From NCBI RefSeq assembly GCF_026339955.1, contig NZ_JAPEPW010000004.1, positions 310,001-374,000 of the forward strand: DNA of 64,000 nt. Direction: 5' to 3'. The notes beneath the pieces were generated by a model. The model saw only the letters and a program-made list of their open reading frames with translations. It ran no database searches and was not told the origin of the DNA. This DNA is from Streptomyces sp. NBC_01549. GTDB taxonomy: Bacteria; Actinomycetota; Actinomycetes; Streptomycetales; Streptomycetaceae. The position numbers and the translations under genes are program-made. Positions 33,925 through 43,938 of this stretch are shown one piece after another (positions within the stretch are counted from its first letter, which is position 1; each line of letters begins with the position of its first letter).

Positions 33925-35900
33925 CCTGCGTTCCACAGTTGAGCGGGGTTCTCGGGGGTGTGGCAGGGCATCGGTGCAGGTCAGGCGGTTGCACCTAGCG
34001 CGAAAGGCCGAAAACGCCTAGTGGCACGATGTTGTCACCCCCATGCCTGTGACATGGAATGATGTGCGTATCGTCTAGCGGCATGTATGTGAAGACGACG
34101 TCCCGGCGGAACAAGGACGGGCAGACGGTCCGGTATCTGCAGCTGGCCCACAACGAGTGGGACCCGGCCGTGGGGCGTTCGCGTACGAAGGTGCTGCACT
34201 CCTTCGGCCGGGAGGACGAGCTCGACCGCGAGGCGGTGCGCCGACTGGTCGGCGCGCTCTCGAAGCTGCTGGACCCCGCGTCCGCGCTGGCCGCGACCGG
34301 CTCGGGAGACCTGTCACTGATCAGTTCCAGGCCGTGCGGCGGGGTGCACGCGCTGGACGGACTCTGGCACCGGCTCGGCCTCGACGGTGTCGTGCACCGC
34401 CAACTGGCCGGGCGGCGGCTGGATCCGCGCGTCGAACGGGTGCTGTTCGCGCTGGTCGCCAACCGGGCCCTGGCCGCCTCCAGCAAGCTCGCCGCGACCG
34501 AGTGGATCGCCGACGACGTCCACATAGACGGCCTGGAGGCGATCAGTGACGAAGCCTGCTACCGAGCCATGGATTACCTGCTGACCATCGAGCCGGCCCT
34601 GGCCAAGGAGACGTACTTCCAGGTCACCGACCTGCTCAACCTGGAGGTGGACCTGCTGTTCTTCGACACCAGCTCCACGTACTTCGAGACCGAGGACGCC
34701 GACGAACCTGTCGCCCGCGACGAACACGGCGAGCGCCTGGCCGCCGACGCGCCGGCCGAAGACGCGGTGCGACACGACGGGTTCCGCACCCACGGCAAGT
34801 CCAAGGACTCCCGCGACGATCTGCCCCAGGTCGTCATCGGCATGGCCGTCACCCGCGACGGGATCCCGGTGCGGGTGTGGTCCTGGCCCGGCAACACCGG
34901 TGACCAGGCCCTGATCCGGCAGGTCCGCGACGACCTGCGCGAGTGGACGCTGTCGAAGATCGTGTGGGTCGCCGACCGCGGCTTCACCTCCGCCGCCAAC
35001 CGCCGGGCGCTGATGCGCGGAGGCGGCGGCTACATCATCGGCGAGAAACTCCGCACCGGATCACCCGAAGTACGCGCCGCCCTCTCGCGGCAGGGCCGCT
35101 ATGCGTCCGTGCGCGACAACCTCCAGGTCAAGGAGGTCAACATCGGAACCGACGACCGGTTCGTGATCTGCTTCAACCCCGACCAGGCCACCCGCGACGC
35201 CGCGATCCGTCAGCGGATGGTCACCCAGCTCACCGAGGCGATCGAGGCCACGGACAAGCTGCCCAGGCCCGAACGCGACAAGCTGGCTGGGGTGTTGTCC
35301 ACCAAGCCCGGTCTGAAACGGTTCTTGCGCACCACCCCGAGCGGGCTGCTGCGGGTGGACAAGAAGAAGATCGCCGCCGAGGCCAACCTCGACGGGAAGT
35401 ACCTCCTGCGCTCCTCGGATCCGAAGCTGTCGGCCGAGGACATCGCCCTGGGTTACAAACAGCTCCTGGAAGTCGAGCGCGGCTGGCGCGACATGAAGCA
35501 AATTCTCGATCTCCGCCCCGTTTACCACCGCCGCGAGGACCGCATCCGCGCCCACGTCCTGCTCTGCTGGCTCGCCCTGCTGCTGATCCGCGTCGCCGAG
35601 ACCTCCACCGGCCAGACCTGGAACCGCCTGCGCGCCGAACTCCAGCGCCTGCACGCGGTCACCTACACCGGCCCGGCCGGCACCTTCCGCCAGTCCACCG
35701 ACCTCACCAAGCCCCAGCGCGACATCTTCACCGCCCTGAACGTCACCCCGCCCAAGAAGATCATCGATCTGACCGCAGGCCGCTGACCAGGCACTATCCC
35801 CCCGCCTAGTGACACGCCATCTCGGCGTGCTCACAGGCGTTTCCGCAGGTCAACCCACGTTTTCGTTCCCTAGTCGACACCGCTAACTGTGGAACTCAGG
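33925..35900. mobile_element. IS1634-family element, copy 2
   Basis: 1,976 bp, with the same ends and orientation as the copy at 25685. It is flanked by GTAGA (33920-33924 and 35901-35905) and inserted in IS3 orfA. The distinct target duplications show two independent insertions. Confidence 0.92.
34083..35786 (+). CDS. IS1634-family transposase (copy 2)
   Basis: Same protein as in copy 1: 567 residues, DDE residues in FFDTS, VADRGF and the YKQLLEVERGW region. No difference from copy 1 is visible, which points to recent transposition within this replicon. It appears intact. Confidence 0.93.
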   Translation: MYVKTTSRRNKDGQTVRYLQLAHNEWDPAVGRSRTKVLHSFGREDELDREAVRRLVGALSKLLDPASALAATGSGDLSLISSRPCGGVHALDGLWHRLGLDGVVHRQLAGRRLDPRVERVLFALVANRALAASSKLAATEWIADDVHIDGLEAISDEACYRAMDYLLTIEPALAKETYFQVTDLLNLEVDLLFFDTSSTYFETEDADEPVARDEHGERLAADAPAEDAVRHDGFRTHGKSKDSRDDLPQVVIGMAVTRDGIPVRVWSWPGNTGDQALIRQVRDDLREWTLSKIVWVADRGFTSAANRRALMRGGGGYIIGEKLRTGSPEVRAALSRQGRYASVRDNLQVKEVNIGTDDRFVICFNPDQATRDAAIRQRMVTQLTEAIEATDKLPRPERDKLAGVLSTKPGLKRFLRTTPSGLLRVDKKKIAAEANLDGKYLLRSSDPKLSAEDIALGYKQLLEVERGWRDMKQILDLRPVYHRREDRIRAHVLLCWLALLLIRVAETSTGQTWNRLRAELQRLHAVTYTGPAGTFRQSTDLTKPQRDIFTALNVTPPKKIIDLTAGR

Positions 35901-36170
35901 GTAGAGCGGCGAGTTCGGCGCGTTCATCGGTGGTGAGCCGGTCATCGCGCTCGCCGGCGTCCGCCTCGGCCTGGCGGATCCAGCCGCGCAGGGCCTCCGG
36001 ATGCACACCGAGGTCGACGGCGAGCTTCTTGATCTGCGGCTTCGGGTCGGAGGTGCGATACATCCGCACCGCACGATCACGCAACCCCAGCGAGTACTTT
36101 CTGGGGGCAGCCATGGTCGATGTTCCTCTCATGAGTCCCATCTGACCCCCTGTCAACTCACCCCGCATCT

Positions 36171-36577
36171 CAGGGGAAGCTCACCCACGCCAGTCGGCGC
36201 CGCGGCCAAGGTTCTTCGAATCACCCAATCAAGAAACGGCACTCTCAGCCGGTCGCAGGCGTGGGCGACGTGACCGGGACAGGGAGTCGTTGTGACGACC
36301 AACCGAGCGCGCAAGCAATGTCCGGGACGTCACCGACCCGATCCGCACCCTGGTGACCTTCGGCCGTCGACACGAAGAATCTCGCCGACAGTGATGTGCC
36401 CCTGGGCGACCTGCTCAGCGAGTCCGACCGGGCCAGTTGAACACCGGCGGACGTTCAGCGCAGTTGGCTGAACATCTCCGGCCGCACTTTGAGCGGGTCA
36501 TTTGCCTGTGGCCGCGCACTTGTGACACTGGGAGATCAAAGTTTCCGTTGACGCAACGGTGCGTTTTGGACCCGTGG
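36171..36577. other. 400-bp gap left of the DUF488 gene
   Basis: No gene recognised. Left of it is the IS3 end. On the plus strand it reads DPIRTLVTFGRRHEES briefly and then decays. It includes the terminator region of the DUF488 gene. Confidence 0.35.
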
Positions 36578-36940
36578 TCACCCTCTGAGCAGCTCGGCCA
36601 GCACCTCGGCTTCGCTGATCTCGGGCTGCTTGGTCGCGGTGAGGAGCGTCAAAGTCCGGTCTTTGGCGAGGTCGCGCAGGTGAGCCAGCGCGTCTGCATG
36701 CTCGGGATCTTCGAGTTCGACCCGGTAGCGATGGCTGAACTCCGTGAAGCGTTCCGGGTCGTGGCTGTACCACTTGCGCAGTTCCGTGGACGGGGCAACC
36801 TGTTTGCACCACTCGTCGAGGTGGGCCTTCTCCTTGGTCATTCCCCGGGGCCAGATACGGTCGACCAGCACTCTGGTGCCGTCGGCCTGCTCCGGAGCCT
36901 CGTAGACCCTGCGGACGTGTACGGTCTTCTTGCGTGCCAT
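36578..36940 (-). CDS. DUF488-family protein
   Basis: A 120-residue protein of the DUF488 (YeaO-like) family. VHVRRVYEAPEQADGTRVLVDRIWPRGMTKEKAHLDEWCKQVAPSTELRKWYSHDPERFTEF is the conserved core (R-VLVDRLWPRG...W.K...PS..LR.W..HDP..F..F), followed by LTLLTATKQPEISEAEVLAELL. The start has a perfect AGGAGG. Function is not established; family members often lie near stress or redox genes. A VOC-family gene lies 43 bp upstream on the same strand. Confidence 0.9.
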   Translation of the reverse strand: MARKKTVHVRRVYEAPEQADGTRVLVDRIWPRGMTKEKAHLDEWCKQVAPSTELRKWYSHDPERFTEFSHRYRVELEDPEHADALAHLRDLAKDRTLTLLTATKQPEISEAEVLAELLRG

Positions 36941-36983
36941 GGAGGAACCTCCTGGTGAGCTGGGTACTCCGCCTCTTTCGGCG

Positions 36984-37367
36984 TCACACGTAGTAGCGGG
37001 CGATGATCTCAAGCCGTGCCACCTCGTCCGGCCCCGGATAGGCCACCAGCACCGGCAGACCGCTGGGGTCCATACCCTCGAGAAGGGTGAATCCCTCAGC
37101 CTGCCTTGTGTACACATGGCCGGACCGGGCTCTGAGCATGCGCTCGCACCGCTGGAAGTCGTCGGGGCCGTCCGCCGTCCAGATCACGTACTGCGCGCCG
37201 ACATGGCCCGCCGGGTGGGGCGCGTGCGGCCCGACGGCGCGCAGATACACCTGGAAACCATTGTGGCCCACGAGGAGGGCGGCAGTGGCGGTGCGTACTG
37301 TGACCTCCATGTTCAGCAGCTCCTGGTAGAAGTCCGCAGATGCGTCGTGGTCGTGGACGAACACCAC
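36984..37367 (-). CDS. VOC-superfamily (glyoxalase/bleomycin-resistance-like) protein
   Basis: A 127-residue double beta-alpha-beta-beta-beta protein: VVFVHDHDASADFYQELLNMEV is the first strand and helix with the typical metal-ligand His position, ALLVGHNGFQVYLRAV and YVIWTADGPDDFQRCERML follow, and the C-terminal GFTLLEGMDPSGLPVLVAYPG closes the fold. The start is uncertain: a GTG at 37367 is the only good start codon after a stop just upstream. It is probably cotranscribed with DUF488. The substrate is not predictable. Confidence 0.75.
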   Translation of the reverse strand: MVFVHDHDASADFYQELLNMEVTVRTATAALLVGHNGFQVYLRAVGPHAPHPAGHVGAQYVIWTADGPDDFQRCERMLRARSGHVYTRQAEGFTLLEGMDPSGLPVLVAYPGPDEVARLEIIARYYV

Positions 37368-37384
37368 GACCGAGGCCAGCCGCG

Positions 37385-37675
37385 GCCCTCACATATCCGG
37401 TCCCCCACCGGCCGACCCCGAATCCGCCGGGACCGGTGCGCTGTGCGGGCCAGCGGGCGCTTCCTGTGGGTGCGTCATGGGGGACCCTTCCGCCTTCGAC
37501 TGTGGTACGAGGGCTCTTCTCCCGGTTTCCTGGGCCGGATTCCACGCTACCCGGCCTGCCTCCTGCTGGCCGATCGGCGTAGCAGACCGTGAACGGTGTC
37601 GTTGGGGGGGAGGTCAGCCTGGCCACGTGAGGAAGCCTCCGATGATGGTTCCGTAGGCGAGGTGCGCGGCGAGGT
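37385..37675. other. 290-bp gap between VOC gene and IS630 remnant
   Basis: No gene seen. It should contain the promoter of the VOC-DUF488 pair. The right edge is the truncation point of the IS630 fragment. Confidence 0.35.
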
Positions 37676-38278
37676 CCTAGACCGCTTCCCCGACGGGTCT
37701 TCGCCTTCGACGAGTTGGGCCCGCTCGGAATCCGCCCCACCGCGGGCGCCGGCTGGGCCGAACAAAGGCACCCCGACCGACTGCCGGCCACCTACCACCG
37801 CACCCACGGGGTGCGCTACTTCCACGGCTGTTACTCGGTCGGCGACGACCGTCTGTCGGGCGTCAACCGCCGGCGGAAGGGCACCGGGGACACACTGGCA
37901 GCGCTGAAGTCGATCCGCGCCGCCCGTCCCGACGGCGCTCCGGTCTACGTGATCCTGGACAACCTGTCCGCCCACAAAGGCGCCGACATCCGCCGCTGGG
38001 CGGAGAAGAACAAGGTCGAGTTGTGCTTCACCCTGACCTACGCCTCGTGGGCCAAGGCGATCGAGGCGCACTTCGGGCCGCTGCGGCAGTTCACCATCGC
38101 CAACTCCTACCACCCCAACCGCATCGTGCAGACCCGGGCCCTGCACGCCTACCTCCGCTGGCGCAACGCCAACGCCCGTCAGCGCAACGTCCTGGCCGCC
38201 GAACGCAAGGAACGCGCCCGCGTCCGCAGCGAGAAAGGCATCCGCTGGGGCGGACGCCCTCTCAAAGCCGCAGCCTGA
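37676..38278 (+). pseudogene. IS630-family transposase, C-terminal part
   Basis: About 190 residues: VFAFDELGPLGIRPTAGAGW (first acidic pair, FDELGP), VYVILDNLSAHKGADIRRWAE (second Asp) and LTYASWAKAIEAHFGPLRQF (third acidic residue, IEAHF). It ends normally at RWGGRPLKAAA. The N-terminal helix-turn-helix half is missing. It is a third IS630 lineage in this window. Confidence 0.85.
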
Positions 38279-38343
38279 CCGCAACCCAGCGAACCTGCGC
38301 GGTCACAGCACTATTCCGGGGTGGTCATGTCTACGCTGGCGGC

Positions 38344-38883
38344 GTGACATTGGTGTGGGTGACGGGCAATTCAGGTGCTGGTAAGTCCACGGTCTGCGGG
38401 GTGTTGCGAGCGCATGGCTACGTTGCGCTCGACGCCGACGAGGACGGCTTCAGTGGCTGGATCGACCGGGGTAAGGGCGAGGTTGTGGTGGATCCTCCGT
38501 ATCCGGTTCCTGGGGGCTGGCTCGACCGATACGGGTGGGCGATCGTCCGTGAGCGTGTTGAGACCCTCGTCGAGGAGTCTCGTTTCCGAATCGCGTTCTT
38601 GTGTGGGTCGGCGGAGAACGAGGCAGACGTCCGCGATCTTTTCGACCTCATCGTGTGCCTGGTGATCGACGAGGACACCCTCCGCCACCGGCTCGCGGCC
38701 CGCACCACGAACACATTCGGTCAACATCCCGAAGAGCTCGCAGCGGCCCTGAGGTGGAATCCTCGGATGCGAGCGATCTACGAAAGCCGTGGCGCGACGA
38801 TCATCGATGCATCCAAGCCGGTGATCGAGGTGGTGGACAGCGTGATCGACGCAGTTCAGTGGCTGACAGAGTCCACCCGATAA
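38344..38883 (+). CDS. P-loop nucleoside/nucleotide-kinase-like protein
   Basis: A 179-residue AAA-type small kinase fold. TLVWVTGNSGAGKSTVCGVL gives Walker A (GNSGAGKST). VALDADEDGF is the acceptor-side Asp motif, FRIAFLCGSAENEADVRDLFDLIVCLVID is the Walker B-like strand, and TLRHRLAARTTNTFG has the lid arginines. The family resembles shikimate or gluconate kinase-like proteins that are often annotated only as AAA ATPase. The GTG at 38344 begins the fold directly. It lies alone between two IS remnants and seems complete. The substrate is unknown. Confidence 0.8.
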   Translation: MTLVWVTGNSGAGKSTVCGVLRAHGYVALDADEDGFSGWIDRGKGEVVVDPPYPVPGGWLDRYGWAIVRERVETLVEESRFRIAFLCGSAENEADVRDLFDLIVCLVIDEDTLRHRLAARTTNTFGQHPEELAAALRWNPRMRAIYESRGATIIDASKPVIEVVDSVIDAVQWLTESTR

Positions 38884-39027
38884 CTCGGATCACGTCTGCG
38901 CGCCGCGTGGTCGCTCAGCGGCAGTCCGCGAAACAGGCCGCGGACGCTGCACTCACCCGGCGGATACGCAAGGTCCACGCGGAGTCCGGAAAGACGTACG
39001 GGGCCAAGCGGATCACCGCCGAGCTTA

Positions 39028-40790
39028 GGGCTCGCAGAGAATCAACATGTTGCCTCCCGTGATTCGGTTCGTTGGCGTGGTATGCGCATCCCCGATGAGA
39101 TTCGTGTTCAACTCGCGGTGAAGTTTGAGGTGTTGTTCCCTCACCTGGACGAGCGGCAGCAGCGTCTGCTGATGGGAGCCGAGGCCCGTCTCCTGGGCCA
39201 CGGTGGGATCCGGGCCGTTGCTCGGGCAGCCGACGCCAGCGAGACGACGGTCCGGAAGGGGGTGGATGAGCTGGAGGCGGGAGTAGAGCCGCTGGGGCGG
39301 GTCCGCCGGCCCGGTGGCGGCCGGAAGAAGGCCGCTGACCTTGATGCGGGGCTGCGGCCCGCGCTGCTGGCCCTGGTCGAGCCGGACATGCGCGGGGACC
39401 CGATGTCGCCGCTGCGGTGGACGACCAAGTCGACCCGGAACCTGGCCGCCGAGCTGACCCGCCAGGGGCACAGGGTCAGCGCCGACACGGTCGGTGACCT
39501 GCTGCGGGAGGAGGGCTTCAGCCTGCAGGCCAACTCCAAGACCCTGGAGGGCAAGCAGCACCCGGACCGGGATGCCCAGTTCCACTACATCAACGAGCAG
39601 GCCAAGGACCACATCGGCGCCGGGGACCCGGTGGTCAGCGTGGACAGCAAGAAGAAGGAGATGGTCGGCGAGTACAAGAACGCGGGGCGTGAGTGGCAGC
39701 CCACGGGCGATCCAGTGAAGGTCAAGACGCATGACTTCCTGGACCGGGAGGGGCCCGGCAAGGCGATCCCGTACGGGATTTACGACATCGCCGGGAACTC
39801 CGGCTGGGTCAGTGTCGGCACCGACCACGACACCGCCGCTTTCGCGGTCGCCTCGATCCGCCGCTGGTGGCGCGGGGCCGGACAGGGCGACTACCCTCAC
39901 GCCCGGCGTCTGCTCATCACCGCCGACGCCGGAGGCTCCAACGGCTACCGCACCCGGGCGTGGAAGACCGAACTTGCCGCCCTGGCCGCCGAGACTGGCC
40001 TTGAAATCACCGTCTGTCACCTACCTCCGGGCACGTCGAAGTGGAATCGGATTGAGCACCGGCTGTTCTCCCACATCTCCATGAACTGGCGCGGCAGGCC
40101 CCTGACCAGCCATGAAGTCATTCTGCAGTCCATTGCGGCGACCACCACCCGCACCGGACTGACGGTCCGCGCCGAACTCGACACCGGCGCCTACCCCACC
40201 GGAGTGAAAGTCGACGACGCCCAGGTCGACGCGCTGGCGATGACCCGCCACCGCTTCCACGGCGACTGGAACTACACGCTCGACGCCCAGCAGCGCGGCC
40301 CCACAACCACCGGCACTCCACACGGAGCGGAACCGCGGCAATGGGGTGCCCGCCAGCACGCCCGGCTCACCGACCCGGAACTCACCGGCCTCACCCGCGC
40401 ACAACTGGACGCCCTGATCAGCAGGTTGGCGCCAATCCAGGCCGCCCAGCGGGAACACCAGCGCCGTCACCGACGCGGCCACGAACGACAGCGGGCCCCC
40501 GGGGCGGGCCCCAGGCAGGCGTTCACTGACCCCGACCGGATCCTGGCCACCGTCCTCTATCAGCGCGGCTGCTTCACCCACGCCCTCCTCGGCGCACTCT
40601 TCGAGACCAGCTCGCAAACCATCACCCGCACAATCCAGGAGACCCAACCCCTCCTGGACCAGCACGAATACACCGTCCCCCGCTCCACAGCACGATTCAC
40701 CACCCCCGCAGACGTGGCCGCCTACCTCGACGCCTACGGCACCGAATCCCCGGACAACATCAAACACGCATGTTGATTCTCTGCGAGCCC
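39028..40790. mobile_element. ISAzo13-family element
   Basis: 1,763 bp, with 22-bp perfect inverted repeats beginning GGGCTCGCAGAGAATCAACA. It is flanked by TTA (39025-39027 and 40791-40793). It inserted at the left edge of the IS5 element that already occupied the IS3 gene, or at the same TTA target. One transposase, intact. Confidence 0.9.
39082..40776 (+). CDS. ISAzo13-family transposase
   Basis: A 564-residue transposase. LLMGAEARLLGHGGIRAVARAADASETTVRKG is the N-terminal helix-turn-helix. The RNase H-like core has VVSVDSKKKEMVG (first Asp, VDSKKKE), LLITADAGGSNGYRTRAWK (second, ADAGGSNG) and LPPGTSKWNRIEHRLFSHI (third, NRIEHRLFS), all diagnostic of ISAzo13. A C-terminal extension of about 130 residues resembles a second helix-turn-helix (ITRTIQETQPLL) like that of neighbouring IS5 proteins. 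It looks intact and full length. Confidence 0.92.
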   Translation: MRIPDEIRVQLAVKFEVLFPHLDERQQRLLMGAEARLLGHGGIRAVARAADASETTVRKGVDELEAGVEPLGRVRRPGGGRKKAADLDAGLRPALLALVEPDMRGDPMSPLRWTTKSTRNLAAELTRQGHRVSADTVGDLLREEGFSLQANSKTLEGKQHPDRDAQFHYINEQAKDHIGAGDPVVSVDSKKKEMVGEYKNAGREWQPTGDPVKVKTHDFLDREGPGKAIPYGIYDIAGNSGWVSVGTDHDTAAFAVASIRRWWRGAGQGDYPHARRLLITADAGGSNGYRTRAWKTELAALAAETGLEITVCHLPPGTSKWNRIEHRLFSHISMNWRGRPLTSHEVILQSIAATTTRTGLTVRAELDTGAYPTGVKVDDAQVDALAMTRHRFHGDWNYTLDAQQRGPTTTGTPHGAEPRQWGARQHARLTDPELTGLTRAQLDALISRLAPIQAAQREHQRRHRRGHERQRAPGAGPRQAFTDPDRILATVLYQRGCFTHALLGALFETSSQTITRTIQETQPLLDQHEYTVPRSTARFTTPADVAAYLDAYGTESPDNIKHAC

Positions 40791-40793
40791 TTA

Positions 40794-41844
40794 CGACGTG
40801 GTGCGCGGTAGCTGAAACCCCGGTCTGAGCATGCGAACGGCCGTGCGGGACGATCATGATTGTGACGTCAAGAGGGGCCCGCACGGCCTTGAGCCATCGT
40901 ATCTGCACCGGGATCCCGCGCCGTCGCCTGGGCAAGCTGGTCGCGGAGTTGGCCGGGCCGTGGGTGGCCGGGCAGGAGTCCCAGCTGCGTGAACGCCGGG
41001 GCCATGACCGGCAGCGCGCCGCCGGAGCGGGTCCCGACCACCAACTCGTCTTCACCGACCGGGTCGTCGCCACCCTGGTCATCCTGCGCTTCCAGCTTCC
41101 GCATGCCGTCCTCGCCCTGTTCTACGAGGTGGACCGCTCCACGATCACCCGCGCGGTCCACGAGATCCGCCCCCTGCTCGCCGCCCGCGGCTTCGCCGTC
41201 CCTGGAAGTCCCGACCTGCGCCTTCGCACCCTGGCCGATGTCTTCGCCTACGCCGCCTCCCACGGAGTGGAACTGCGGATCGACGCCACCGAGGTCCGGG
41301 TCCGACGTCCACGGGCGAACAAGCCCGGACGCCGGGCATTCATCTCCGGGAAGATGCGGCAGAACACCAAGAAGGCCACCGTCGTCACCGACGAGAAGGG
41401 CCGGACCCTGTGGGCGGGTGCCTTCCGGCCCGGCCGCCAGCACGACCAGACCGCGCTGAAGACCGAGGGCATCTGCGACCTGTTCGAGAGGTTCCCCCAG
41501 GTCAAGGCCAAGGTCGACGCCGGCTACCGGGGACTGGCCAAGCAGTTCCCCGCCCAGGTCCAAGCGCCGCCGCTGAAGCCGAAGAAGGATGCCCCGCCCG
41601 AGGACCTGGCGGCCTGGGAGGAAGCGCGCAAGCAGCAGTCCTCCGAGCGGATCTGCGTCGAGCACGCCAACGCCGAGCACAAGCAGTGGCGGCCCCTGCA
41701 ACGCTGGATCGGACGCCGCGAGTACTTCGACCAGACCTACCAGGCCATCGCCGGCCTGGTCTCCGACCGCGCGGCCATGCGGTAATCAACCACCAGCCAA
41801 CCCGCCAGGCCAACACGGCCCGACCTCAATCGCGCACCCCGTCG
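40794..41844. mobile_element. IS5-family element
   Basis: 1,051 bp with imperfect ends (CGACGTGGTGCGCG left, CGACGGGGTGCGCG right, read inwards) and flanking TTA (40791-40793 and 41845-41847). Excision of element plus one TTA restores the IS3 reading frame (AEL-SAGG). Confidence 0.82.
40856..41785 (+). CDS. IS5-family transposase
   Basis: A 309-residue transposase with an N-terminal helix-turn-helix (VVATLVILRFQLPHAVLALFYEVDRSTITRAVHEIRPLL) and a DDE_Tnp_4-type core: ELRIDATEVRVRRP (first Asp), VKAKVDAGYRGLAKQF (second) and CVEHANAEHKQWRPLQRW (Glu). Full length and unbroken. The start at 40856 is the first ATG; a later in-frame start is possible. Confidence 0.88.
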   Translation: MIVTSRGARTALSHRICTGIPRRRLGKLVAELAGPWVAGQESQLRERRGHDRQRAAGAGPDHQLVFTDRVVATLVILRFQLPHAVLALFYEVDRSTITRAVHEIRPLLAARGFAVPGSPDLRLRTLADVFAYAASHGVELRIDATEVRVRRPRANKPGRRAFISGKMRQNTKKATVVTDEKGRTLWAGAFRPGRQHDQTALKTEGICDLFERFPQVKAKVDAGYRGLAKQFPAQVQAPPLKPKKDAPPEDLAAWEEARKQQSSERICVEHANAEHKQWRPLQRWIGRREYFDQTYQAIAGLVSDRAAMR

Positions 41845-43938
41845 TTAGCGCGGGCGGTGTGGTCGTCAACCGCAAACGCGTCGAACGGCTCATGCGCCAA
41901 CACGCCATCCAGGGGCGGAGGCTGAAGCGTCGACACCGAACCACCATTCCGGACCCCGCCGCCCAGGCGGTGCCCGATCTGCTGCGGCACAACTTCACCG
42001 CATCCACCCCCAACCGGGCCTGGGTCGGCGACATCACCTATCTGGTGCGCCGTGAGGCGCTTTGTCGTATCCCCTATGCAGTAGGGAGGAACTTGGAGGA
42101 ACGTTCTTAGGTCGCCCGGCTTACCCGGACGCGAAAGCGCGAAGGGGACCAGAGCATGCCGGGGAAGCGGTGACCGTCCGGAGGTGTCCAGGGCGGGGTG
42201 TCGCAAGACCTGCGCGATATGGCCAAGGCTTGATTGCTTGAAGTCCAATCTCCAGCGGCGTAAGTGATCGCCCGTCGGAATGACGCTTGAAACCGACGCC
42301 TCGTCATGTTTCGGAATGGCAGATAGTCCGGGGCAACCTCCATGACGGTGGCACCGCCCAGCGAGGGCGGCCAAGGGGATGAGTGGGCGGCCTGTGTCGC
42401 GCTCGATACGTACGACGAAGACGTACCGCGGGATCGCCTACGGGGCGCGAGCCCTATGGCGACGGAGTGCTCGTAGTAGTCGTGGGGGTCACGTCCCACC
42501 AAGGGGGCCGGGAAAGCCGGCCGCAGGGCGAAGGGGCACAGGTGGTCCAGACGTCCAGCGAAGGGAGGTATGCGTAATGCAAAACGCCGGAACGGTGCTG
42601 GACGTCATCCGCAAGCGAGGGGAGCGGGGACTGCCGGTGGAAAGGCTCTATCGGCAGCTGTTCAACCCTCAGTTGTATCTGCTGGCCTATGGGCGCATCT
42701 ACGCCAACAAGGGTGCGATGACACCCGGGGTCAGCGCGGAAACCGCAGACGGCATGTCGCTGGAGAAGATCGACAGCATCATCGACGCCTTACGCGCCGA
42801 ACGCTACCGATGGTCTCCGGCCCGGCGGGTCTACATCGAGAAGAAGGGATCAACGAAGAAACGCCCGCTCGGATTGCCGACCTGGTCGGACAAGCTGGTC
42901 GCCGAGGCGGTCCGTCTCCTCCTGGAGGCGTACTACGACGTCCAGTTCTCCGATCGCTCCCACGGTTTCCGCCCCCAACGGGGCTGCCACACCGCGCTGA
43001 CGGAAGTGGCACGGACCTGGCGGGGAGTGCACTGGTTCATCGAGGGCGACATCTCCGACTGCTTCGGCAGCCTGGACCACGAGGTGATGCTCAAGGTTCT
43101 GGGAGAGAAAATCCACGATGGCCGGTTCCTGCGGCTGATCAGCCGCATGCTCAAGGCCGGGTATCTGGAGGACTGGAAGTGGAACGCCACGCTCAGCGGT
43201 TCACCGCAGGGCGGGGTGGCTTCCCCGATCCTGTCCAATATCTACCTGGACCGACTGGACCGGTTCGTTGAACAGTCCCTGCTGCCGGAATACAACCTCG
43301 GGGACCGTCGTCGGCCGAATCCGGCATATCTAACCGTTCAGCACGCGATCGCGAAGGCACGACGCCACCAGGACCGGGAGGCGGTGCGGGTGTTGCGACA
43401 CCAGCAGCGTTCCCTGCCCTACGGCGACCCGAACGATCCGAGCTATCGGCGGTTGCGCTATGTCCGTTACGCCGACGACTTCCTGCTGGGGTTCGCCGGT
43501 TCCAAGCGCGAAGCCCAGGACATCACGTCGAAGATCAGGGCCTTCCTGCGTGAGCAACTCAGGCTGGAATTATCCGAGTCCAAGACGCTGATCACGCACG
43601 CCACCAGCCAGGCGGCGCGCTTCCTGGGCTATGAGATCCGGGCTCTGCATGCCGACACAAAGATCACCGATGGACGTCGGTCGATCAACGGCACACCCGG
43701 GCTCTTCGTGCCCGAGCAGGTGATCCGCACCAAGTCCGCGCTCTACAAGAAGAAGGGAAAACCGGCTCCGCGTGGAGTACTGCTTCACGACGAGGACTTC
43801 TCCATCGTCGCGAAGTACCAGGCCGAGTACCGGGGTCTCATCCAGTACTACCTCCTCGCCCAGAACGTGCACCGTCTGAGCAAGCTCCACTGGATCATGG
43901 AGACCTCATTGCTGAAGACCTTGGCCTGCAAATACCGC

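Larger units (their letters stand above)
33425..36114 (-). pseudogene. IS3-family orfA/orfB remnant, split by IS1634 copy 2
   Basis: orfA begins at 36114 (MAAPRKYSLGLRDRAVRMYR, then PQIKKLAVDLGVHPEALRGW). It is interrupted at 35901 by IS1634 and resumes at 33920 with LRKENAQLKRANEV.... orfB follows (DEHPSLGVECVLRELHIASSTYYRWRR, then IYGSPRVHATLRREGVHVGRKRVERLMREAHIAGVSRRRTGFT). orfB ends at LAPDL near 33480, so the whole DDE domain is lost. The truncation point is the junction with the AhpD-like gene. This is a different IS3 lineage from the elements at 20905 and 38890. Confidence 0.85.

Noticed and set aside
36437..36958. Plus-strand frame over the DUF488 gene.
   Set aside because: The minus strand has the DUF488 signature and AGGAGG; this is its shadow.
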